In this document: one piece after another, positions 33,050 through 38,220 of the stretch
Numbering within the stretch: the stretch's first letter is position 1
Layout of the letters: the number at the start of each line of letters is the position of its first letter
Assembly: GCA_013389105.1 (NCBI GenBank)
Contig: JACADZ010000041.1
Coordinates: 1 to 38,220, forward strand
DNA length: 38,220 nucleotides
Reading direction: 5' to 3'
Origin: Parvularculaceae bacterium
GTDB taxonomy: Bacteria > Pseudomonadota > Alphaproteobacteria > Caulobacterales > Parvularculaceae
Made by a program: the position numbers and the translations under genes
The notes under the pieces: generated by a model
Database searches by the model: none
What the model was told of the DNA's origin: nothing
What the model saw: the letters and a program-made list of their open reading frames with translations, nothing else

Positions 33050-34243
33050 ATGTTCGCCGACCTGCCGCTATTGCCGCCCGACGCGCTTCTTGGCCTCACC
33101 AAACTCTTCAATGAGGACAAGCGCGCGGTAAAAATCGACCTCGGCGTCGGCGTGTTCCGCACGCTCGACGGCCGCACGCCGATCCTGGAATCGGTCAAGC
33201 GCGCCGAGGCGAAGCTCCTCAGCGCACAGACGACCAAGGTCTACACGCCGCCTGAAGGCGCGCCCGGCTTTGCTGACGCGATCGCCCGTCTCCTCCTGGG
33301 CGAGGGCCATCCGGCGGTCGCCGACGGGCGCGTCTTTGCTTTGCAGACGCCGGGCGGCTGCGGGGCCTTGCGCGTCGGCGCCGAGCTCTTGAAGCGCGCC
33401 GGCGCGGCGCGCGTCGTCGCCGGAGCGCCTACCTGGGCCAACCACCAGCCTTTGCTGGCGGCCGCCGGCCTCGCCGTCGAGATGGTTCCCTACTACGACG
33501 CGAAAACCGGCGGACTCTTCTTCGACGACTTCATGAGCGCGGTCGAGAAACTCGGCCCCAAGGACGTGCTGCTCCTGCATGGCGGCTGCCATAATCCGAC
33601 CGGCGCCGATCTCTCGCCTGCGCAGATCGATCGCGTGATCGCCGCCGCCGAGCGTCACGGCTTCGCGCCGCTGGTGGATTTCGCCTATCACGGCTTCGCC
33701 GCCGATCTCGACGCTGACGCCTTCATGGCGCGCGAAATCGCGCGACGCCTGCCGGAAGCGCTCATCACCTACTCATGCTCGAAGAATTTCGGGCTCTATC
33801 GCGAACGCGTCGGCGCGCTGTTCCTCATCGGCGAGACGCGCGAGCGCGTGGCCGCGATGAGATCGCAGGCGCTCTCTCTCGCCCGAGGCAACTACTCCAT
33901 GCCGCCCGCACATGGCGGTTCTATCGTCGCGGAGATCCTGCAATCATCCGATTTGGCGGCGCTCTGGAAGCGCGAAGTCGCTGAGATGGCGGCGCAGATC
34001 CGCGAGAACCGCCGGCTCTTCGTCAGAACCGCCGGCGAGATGCAGTTCGGCGAACGTGTCGCCGCCATTGAGCGGCAGAACGGCATGTTCTCCATGCTGC
34101 CGCTGTCCGAAGCGCAGGTGATGGCGATGCGCGAGCGCTATGGCGTCTATATGGCGAACACGGGCCGCATCAATCTGTGCGGCGTCAACAGGATGAACGT
34201 CGAGTATCTCTGCAACGGACTTAAGGACGTCCTACGAAGCTGA
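33050..34243 (+). CDS. Aromatic amino acid aminotransferase (class I)
   Basis: A 397-residue PLP enzyme of the aspartate/tyrosine aminotransferase (AspC/TyrB) type. Features in order: DLGVGVFRTLDGRTPIL near residue 30, YTPPEGAPGF, LLHGGCHNPTGADL with Asn182, Asp210 and Tyr213 in LVDFAYHGFA, the PLP lysine Lys245 in YSCSKNFGLYRERVG, and GRINLCGVN near the C-terminus. It probably transaminates phenylalanine, tyrosine or tryptophan to the aryl pyruvates used by the preceding enzyme. AAAGGAA lies just before ATG 33050. Its stop abuts the stop of the convergent gene with no spacer. Confidence 0.92.
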   Translation: MFADLPLLPPDALLGLTKLFNEDKRAVKIDLGVGVFRTLDGRTPILESVKRAEAKLLSAQTTKVYTPPEGAPGFADAIARLLLGEGHPAVADGRVFALQTPGGCGALRVGAELLKRAGAARVVAGAPTWANHQPLLAAAGLAVEMVPYYDAKTGGLFFDDFMSAVEKLGPKDVLLLHGGCHNPTGADLSPAQIDRVIAAAERHGFAPLVDFAYHGFAADLDADAFMAREIARRLPEALITYSCSKNFGLYRERVGALFLIGETRERVAAMRSQALSLARGNYSMPPAHGGSIVAEILQSSDLAALWKREVAEMAAQIRENRRLFVRTAGEMQFGERVAAIERQNGMFSMLPLSEAQVMAMRERYGVYMANTGRINLCGVNRMNVEYLCNGLKDVLRS

Positions 34244-34726
34244 TCAGTCCTCGCGCCGCCTCTCGCGCCACGCCTTTCGGCGCCTATTGCGATAGGCGTC
34301 GACCAGCACCGCGCGGTCGGCCGGGGACATTTTCTCCGCGGCCTCGACGACGAGCAGGGACGCGGCTCGATGGCTTTCAGCTTCCGCCGCCTGCAACGCC
34401 GCGAGCGCGGCTTCGGCCTTGGCGCGCTCGAAAGGCTCGGCCGCCAGCGCCTCGGCGAAGGCGCGACGCAGTTCGCCGGAGCGCCCGAAGTCCGCGCGCA
34501 GCTTCGCGCCCTCGCTTTCGAACGTCTTGCGGAATATCTCGCGGCCTTCCGGCGACAGCGACTCGGCCGCGGCGATGAGGGCCGGGCGCGGCGGACCCAT
34601 GCCGTGGGCGCCGAGGGGCGGGCGGTGGAGCCCCGGCCCGCCGAGCAGCCGCCCGGCGACGAAGCCGCCGAGAAACACGTTCGCGGCGAGCGACAGCGCC
34701 AGCAGAATGGTGACCGCGAGCCTCAT
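34244..34726 (-). CDS. Spy/CpxP-like periplasmic protein (heavy-metal-resistance family)
   Basis: A 160-residue protein with one N-terminal hydrophobic segment (LAVTILLALSLAANVFLGGFV) that anchors or exports it. The rest is strongly helical and charged: LSPEGREIFRKTFESEGAKLRADF, then a long alanine/glutamate-rich helix and MSPADRAVLVDAYRNRRR. This is the pattern of the Metal_resist (PF13801) periplasmic sensors related to CpxP, Spy and CnrX. The histidine-rich GLHRPPLGAHGM after the membrane segment might bind metal. Start 34726 has GGAGG 6 bases upstream and overlaps the anti-sigma stop. It is the last gene of the sigma-factor operon. Confidence 0.8.
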   Translation of the reverse strand: MRLAVTILLALSLAANVFLGGFVAGRLLGGPGLHRPPLGAHGMGPPRPALIAAAESLSPEGREIFRKTFESEGAKLRADFGRSGELRRAFAEALAAEPFERAKAEAALAALQAAEAESHRAASLLVVEAAEKMSPADRAVLVDAYRNRRRKAWRERRRED

Positions 34727-35166
34727 GGCGCCTCCGCCCACAGACCATCCGCCGTCAATGCCGGCTCCATCGCCGCCTCCGCATAATAAAGGGCCTCGTC
34801 AGCGGCGCCCGCGGTCGCAGAGCCGACCACGAAACCCATCGCCGAGAGCGCGGCGAATGCGCCGGCGGGCGCGAGTCGAATCCAGCGCCGGCGCGGCCGC
34901 GCCGCCTCGCGCGCCCTCCGGGGAACAAAATCAGCGAGGAGGCGCTCCTTGAACGCGTCGTCGCCGCGATGGCTTGTCGCCTCCGAAAGCGCCCCGTCAA
35001 GAGCCGCCGCCTCGTGGAACAACTCCGCATGCGTCATGTCGCCCGCGCAGGCGTCGTAAACCGGCTGACTCGCCGCCGGCCAGCGCCGCCGCTCGGCGCC
35101 GTAAATCTCGAGCAGGCGCGCGAACTCGGCGCGCGTCGCGTCAGAGGGCGATCGAGGATCGACCAT
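34723..35166 (-). CDS. Putative anti-sigma factor, single-pass membrane protein
   Basis: A 147-residue protein. The cytoplasmic N-terminus (residues 1-90) is helical (TRAEFARLLEIYGAERRRWP, then AAALDGALS), and one transmembrane helix follows near residues 100-120 (APAGAFAALSAMGFVVGSATA). There is no zinc HxxxCxxC motif. Position directly after an ECF sigma gene, with a 26-bp overlap, is the main evidence for an anti-sigma role. The start at 35166 (MVDPRS) has no strong ribosome site, consistent with coupling. Confidence 0.72.
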   Translation of the reverse strand: MVDPRSPSDATRAEFARLLEIYGAERRRWPAASQPVYDACAGDMTHAELFHEAAALDGALSEATSHRGDDAFKERLLADFVPRRAREAARPRRRWIRLAPAGAFAALSAMGFVVGSATAGAADEALYYAEAAMEPALTADGLWAEAP

Positions 35167-35827
35167 GTCGCTCTCCCATGAAAAGCTCGTCGAGGCGCTC
35201 GATGAGCGCCGCGCGCAACGCGCGCCGTCCGCGCGCCAGAAGGGACTCAAGGGCTTCAACGCTCACGTTCAGCGCCTCGGCGGCGTCGTTCTGCGAGAGC
35301 TCCTCGTAATGACAAAGAACGAGCGCGAGCCGCTGGCGCTCCGGCAAGGCCGCCAGCGCGGCGTCGACCGCCGCGCGGCGTTCCTCGCGCATCAGCTTTT
35401 CGTCGGCGGCCGGCGCATGATCGGCGAGTTCGGGCGGCGAGTCGGTCGCGACCTCGCGGCCGCGGCGCCGCAGCCGGTCAAGGCAGGCGTTGGCGGCGAT
35501 CTTGAGGAGCCAGGTCTTCACCCTGGCGCCTTGCGGCCGCCATTCGCCGGCGCTGCTCCAGAATTTGAGGAAGGTTTCCTGCGTCGCATCCTCTGCGGCG
35601 GCGCGCTCGCCCAGCATGCGCCAAGCGAGGCCGAGCACGGCGTCGCTGTGGCGCAACACGATGGCGCTCGCCGCAAGCCGGTCGCCGCGCCCGACGCGCG
35701 CGATCAGAGCTTCGTCTGAATCGTCGGCAGGGGTCAGAACGCCTCCTGGCGCGCAACCGGACGATGTGCGCTGCGGGCAAGCATAGCCCGCCACGCCCCT
35801 GACGTTAATGCTTGCCGCGACCTTCAT
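35141..35827 (-). CDS. ECF RNA polymerase sigma factor
   Basis: Region 2 (LGLAWRMLGERAAAEDATQETFLKFW) and region 4 (ALAALPERQRLALVLCHYEELSQNDAAEALNVSVEALESLLARGRRAL) are both complete, so this is a functional group-4 sigma factor. The start is uncertain. Family members normally begin at about the codon reading Leu in LTPADDSDEAL (CTG, 35737-35735), which has a perfect AGGAGG four bases upstream. The first ATG in frame (35827) would add 30 residues not typical of the family and overlaps the EF-hand gene by 23 bp. A GTG at 35794 is also possible. The anti-sigma-like and Spy-like genes follow with overlaps. It probably responds to envelope or metal stress. Confidence 0.85.
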   Translation of the reverse strand: MKVAASINVRGVAGYACPQRTSSGCAPGGVLTPADDSDEALIARVGRGDRLAASAIVLRHSDAVLGLAWRMLGERAAAEDATQETFLKFWSSAGEWRPQGARVKTWLLKIAANACLDRLRRRGREVATDSPPELADHAPAADEKLMREERRAAVDAALAALPERQRLALVLCHYEELSQNDAAEALNVSVEALESLLARGRRALRAALIERLDELFMGERHGRSSIAL

Positions 35828-36209
35828 GTCCGCCGCGGCGGCCGTCCCGGAGCTCGTCTTGGCTAAGGGAGCCGTCGCCATTCTTGTCGAGCTTCTTGAA
35901 ACGCTCCGCCGACTGCGCTTCGAATTCCGCCCGGGAAATCGCGCCGTCGCCGTTCGTGTCGCCCAAGCGCTCGGCCATCTTCTTCTTGTGATGAGCCTGC
36001 ATCTCTTCCTGGGTGACGCCGCCGTCGCCATTGGCGTCAGCCGCCCGGATGAAGTCTTCGTGAGCGGAATCCATTTCGCTCGAGGTGATCTTGCCGTCGC
36101 CGTTCTTGTCCATCTTCGCGAAATGGTCCCCGCGCCCGCCCGGGCCGGCGGCCATGACCGCGGTTGACGAAAGAACCGCCGCGGCGGCGAACAATCCGAG
36201 ATATTTCAT
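35805..36209 (-). CDS. Secreted four-EF-hand calcium-binding protein
   Basis: A 134-residue protein with a Sec signal peptide (MKYLGLFAAAAVLSSTAVMA). Four canonical EF-hand loops follow at about residues 34-45 (DKNGDGKITSSE), 58-69 (DANGDGGVTQEE), 84-95 (DTNGDGAISRAE) and 108-119 (DKNGDGSLSQDE), each with Asp at loop positions 1 and 5 and Glu at 12. The last 15 residues are Gly/Arg/His rich. It should bind several Ca2+ ions in the periplasm. AGGAGG is 5 bases before ATG 36209. It lies just upstream of the sigma-factor operon on the same strand and may be part of it. Confidence 0.88.
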   Translation of the reverse strand: MKYLGLFAAAAVLSSTAVMAAGPGGRGDHFAKMDKNGDGKITSSEMDSAHEDFIRAADANGDGGVTQEEMQAHHKKKMAERLGDTNGDGAISRAEFEAQSAERFKKLDKNGDGSLSQDELRDGRRGGHEGRGKH

Positions 36210-36283
36210 GCATCCTCCTCTTGATGATCGCCCAGTCTGACCCGTAAACGCGCGAGGACTCGAAACCCGTCGGGATCGAAGCC

Positions 36284-37435
36284 TCAGGGTCCGCCGCTGG
36301 CGGCGGCGGCGCGGCTCTCGGCCGTTTCCAGCAGTCCGGCGGGAGCCCGGCCGGACCCGGTTCCCCTGCCGGTTCCCTCAGCGTCGACTTCGAGCGCCTC
36401 GCCGGCCGCCTCCGCCGCGATATCGGCAAACGCGACGACCCGCTTCATTCGGGGCGAAAAGGCGCAGGAGGTGACGCGTCCGACCGGCGCGCCCTTCTTG
36501 CCATAGATCTGGGCGCCCGGCTGGGCGCGATCGGCGTCGATCCCGAGGCCGATCAGGCGCCTGTGCGGCGGGCCCGCCTCCCGCAGCGCGCGACGACCGC
36601 TGAACCAGCTCCGCGCGAGCGGCGCGAGATGCGCGAGCCCGAGAGACGCCGGCGTGCGCTTCTGGTCCGCCGACGTTGCTGTTTCGGAGCTCTGAAAATC
36701 GACCCCGAGACGGGGCGTCCCGCCCTCGATACGGATGATTTCGAGGGCGTCCAGCCCGATCGGCTTCGGCTTCGCGGCGCGACGAAGGCGCTCCCACAGC
36801 GTCAGCGCCTCGTCGAAGGGGAAGATCACTTCGACGGCCGGCAGAGCGCCGTAGGCGACGGGGCGCACCGACAGCTCGACGCCGCGCACCCGCGATTGCG
36901 CCGCCAGCTTATCGCTCATGAGGTCGAACCCGGCGGCGGCGGCGGCCTCGCGCGAGGCGGGGCCGATGATCGCCATCGCCGCCACATGCTCGGTGATCTC
37001 CTCGACCGCGGCGTCGAGCCCGCGCGCGCCGAGCTGCAGGCGGCGCGCGTGCTTGCGCGACGTCGACAGCAGGTAGAGGTCGGCGGCAAGGCGCGCGGCT
37101 TCGGCGAGATCGATGACGAAGCCGTCGTCGTCGATCATCAGCCCGCGCACGCTCTCGCCCGGCTCCAGCGCGCCGATCGGCGCGGAGACGATTCGCTGCA
37201 GGAATGCGGCGGCGTCCGCGCCGCGCACCGTGCAGCGGACGACGGGGCCAATGTCGGCCACCGCCGCCTCGGCATGAGCGGCCAGGTATTCGTCGGGAAC
37301 GCTCGAATAGACGCGGGCGACGGACCAGCCGTTGACCGAGGTCCAGGAATTGGCCGAAGCCGCCGACGCCGCCGCCGAGAACAGGGCCGTCGGGCGCGGA
37401 TCGTCCGTTACGGGATCGTCTGCCGGAAACATCAT
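36284..37435 (-). CDS. GcvT-fold folate-binding (aminomethyltransferase-like) protein
   Basis: A 383-residue protein with the GcvT/DMGDH C-terminal fold: VARVYSSVPDEYLAAHAEAA, then ADIGPVVRCTVRGADAAAFLQRIV (the usual folate-site Asp region), LMIDDDGFVIDL, and the C-terminal barrel GKKGAPVGRVTSCAFSPRMKR. Proteins of this kind take a methylene group from methylated amines, often as a domain or partner of FAD amine dehydrogenases. The preceding gene encodes an FAD oxidoreductase, and its stop overlaps this ATG (ATGA at 37435). The C-terminal 30 residues are Gly/Ala-rich and may not be structured. Substrate is unknown. Confidence 0.8.
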   Translation of the reverse strand: MMFPADDPVTDDPRPTALFSAAASAASANSWTSVNGWSVARVYSSVPDEYLAAHAEAAVADIGPVVRCTVRGADAAAFLQRIVSAPIGALEPGESVRGLMIDDDGFVIDLAEAARLAADLYLLSTSRKHARRLQLGARGLDAAVEEITEHVAAMAIIGPASREAAAAAGFDLMSDKLAAQSRVRGVELSVRPVAYGALPAVEVIFPFDEALTLWERLRRAAKPKPIGLDALEIIRIEGGTPRLGVDFQSSETATSADQKRTPASLGLAHLAPLARSWFSGRRALREAGPPHRRLIGLGIDADRAQPGAQIYGKKGAPVGRVTSCAFSPRMKRVVAFADIAAEAAGEALEVDAEGTGRGTGSGRAPAGLLETAESRAAAASGGP

Positions 37436-38220
37436 GACCGCAGCTTCTTCCTGTGGTGGCGGACCGCCGCTTCGGCGGCGCGGCGGCCCGCCGCGCCTGA
37501 AAGTCCGGCCCCGATCTGAGCCTCGGGTCCGCAGAAGAAATAACCGGCGACGCCGGATGCGCCGGTCAGCGCCCGGGCGCGAGACCAGGCGGGCAGGACG
37601 CTCGCGGCCCCGGCGAACGCGCAAACCGGGGCGCCGAGCGGCTTGGCGAGATCAGCGGGGAGCCTCACATCCGCCGAGACGATGCGACGACCTGCGCCCG
37701 GCGCGATGCGCTCGAAAGTCTCGCGCACGGCGCGCTCGACGGCGGCCCGAAATTCCGCTGGCGGCTCTTCAAGCAGGGCGACCGGGTGGGCGAGCAGCGA
37801 CACGACCTGTCCTCGCTCGGGCGCGGCATGCCGATCGAACATGCTGGGAAACACCGCCTCAAGGATGAGCGGCGACCCGACGCCGCCGCGACGCGCGGCG
37901 CCGTAAGCGTCGGCGAGTTCCTCCTTTGAGGGCGCATAAACCAGACGGCGCGACATGTTCGCCCGCGTGCGCTCGTCGCCCGGCGCGCCGTCGAGCGCCA
38001 GCCGCACCTGCGCGCTGGCGTAGCGCGGCCGCTCCTCCGCGACCGCCGACTGAAAGCCGACGTCAAGGAGCGCCGGGCCGACGCAGTCGAGAAACGCCTG
38101 CCGCGCCGAAAGCGCATTGACGACGATCGGCGCGCGCACCTGCCCGCCGTCGACGGTCTCGACGCCGGCTGCGGCGTCCGACTCGACGAGCACGCGCGTC
38201 GCCGCCGCCGCCGGGCGCAA
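37432..38220 (-). CDS. FAD-dependent amine-oxidase/phytoene-desaturase-like protein, C-terminal part
   Basis: The last 262 codons of a gene that continues beyond the right edge. The visible part has GQVRAPIVVNALSARQ, VVSLLAHPVALLEEPP, and the C-terminal FAD-binding end YFFCGPEAQIGAGLSGAAGR. These fit the NAD(P)/FAD-dependent oxidoreductase group that includes phytoene desaturases and PYROXD2. The N-terminal dinucleotide-binding motif is outside the window. It is coupled by ATGA overlap to the GcvT-fold gene, so the two may form an amine-oxidising, folate-linked pair. Confidence 0.75.
   Translation of the reverse strand: MRPAAAATRVLVESDAAAGVETVDGGQVRAPIVVNALSARQAFLDCVGPALLDVGFQSAVAEERPRYASAQVRLALDGAPGDERTRANMSRRLVYAPSKEELADAYGAARRGGVGSPLILEAVFPSMFDRHAAPERGQVVSLLAHPVALLEEPPAEFRAAVERAVRETFERIAPGAGRRIVSADVRLPADLAKPLGAPVCAFAGAASVLPAWSRARALTGASGVAGYFFCGPEAQIGAGLSGAAGRRAAEAAVRHHRKKLRS

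Noticed and set aside
30127-33237. Open frame of more than 1000 codons antisense to the indolepyruvate oxidoreductase gene
   Set aside because: Its translation is rich in Arg, Ala, Glu and His and has no motif. High GC in third positions keeps antisense frames open; the sense strand encodes a complete known enzyme.
1-38220. Mobile element, prophage, CRISPR or defence island
   Set aside because: No transposase, integrase, phage structural gene, direct-repeat array or nuclease/toxin operon was recognised. The SdpRI pair and the C39-like protease lack toxin partners.

Overview
The window is GC-rich, densely packed, bacterial chromosomal DNA. Gene content and style point to an alphaproteobacterium, probably of the order Hyphomicrobiales (Rhizobiales). 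The reasons are a single-chain indolepyruvate ferredoxin oxidoreductase, a short-form homogentisate dioxygenase, many ATGA/GTGA start-stop overlaps, and palindromic intergenic repeats of the type common in that order. The genus cannot be fixed from the sequence alone. No tRNA, rRNA, CRISPR array, transposase or prophage gene was seen.

Layout. 1-1.4 kb: a lipoprotein fragment at the edge and an SdpR/SdpI-like repressor-membrane protein pair with a clear operator. 1.4-6.2 kb (minus strand): an acetyltransferase tail remnant, a secreted DUF885 metallopeptidase-like protein, homogentisate 1,2-dioxygenase with an operator-like palindrome on its -10 box, and a phosphomannomutase/phosphoglucomutase gene cut by an in-frame TAG. 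6.2-6.8 kb holds no recognisable gene. 6.8-9.2 kb (plus): concentrative nucleoside transporter, GFA-type zinc protein, Fe-S uracil-DNA glycosylase. 9.2-14.1 kb (minus): the phenylacetyl-CoA epoxidase operon paaA-(membrane protein)-paaB-paaC-paaD-paaE-(PaaA/PaaC-like protein). 14.2-15.4 kb: a secreted FecR-domain protein. 15.5-19.3 kb (plus): paaG, a bleomycin-resistance-type VOC protein, paaZ and a TetR regulator (PaaR-like). 19.4-22.1 kb: a ThDP enzyme and an FMN 2-hydroxy-acid dehydrogenase. 22.2-23.7 kb (minus): a Pro/Glu-repeat TonB-like membrane protein. 23.7-28.0 kb (plus): purD, a MEST-like hydrolase, a half-size GDT1/TMEM165 protein, an ACAD10/11-type phosphotransferase and a Tat-exported C39-like protease. 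28.2-29.4 kb (minus): an Lrp-type regulator and thiG. 29.6-34.2 kb (plus): indolepyruvate ferredoxin oxidoreductase and an aromatic aminotransferase. 34.2-36.2 kb (minus): EF-hand protein, ECF sigma factor, putative anti-sigma factor and a Spy/CpxP-like periplasmic protein. 36.3 kb to the right edge: a GcvT-fold protein and the C-terminal part of an FAD amine-oxidase-like protein.

The dominant theme is catabolism of aromatic amino acids and related aryl acids. The aminotransferase and indolepyruvate oxidoreductase can turn phenylalanine into phenylacetyl-CoA without a ligase. PaaABC(D)E, PaaG and PaaZ then epoxidise, isomerise and open the ring. HmgA opens the homogentisate ring made from tyrosine. 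A TetR repressor and two promoters sharing a TTGACCGA-NN-GG element suggest joint control of the two paa transcription units. The parts least explained by known biology are three extra proteins inside the paa genes (a four-helix membrane protein, a PaaA/PaaC-like fifth protein with an altered metal-ligand motif, and a VOC protein overlapping paaZ), plus the EF-hand/sigma module with its uncertain start codon. No entirely new system could be demonstrated.
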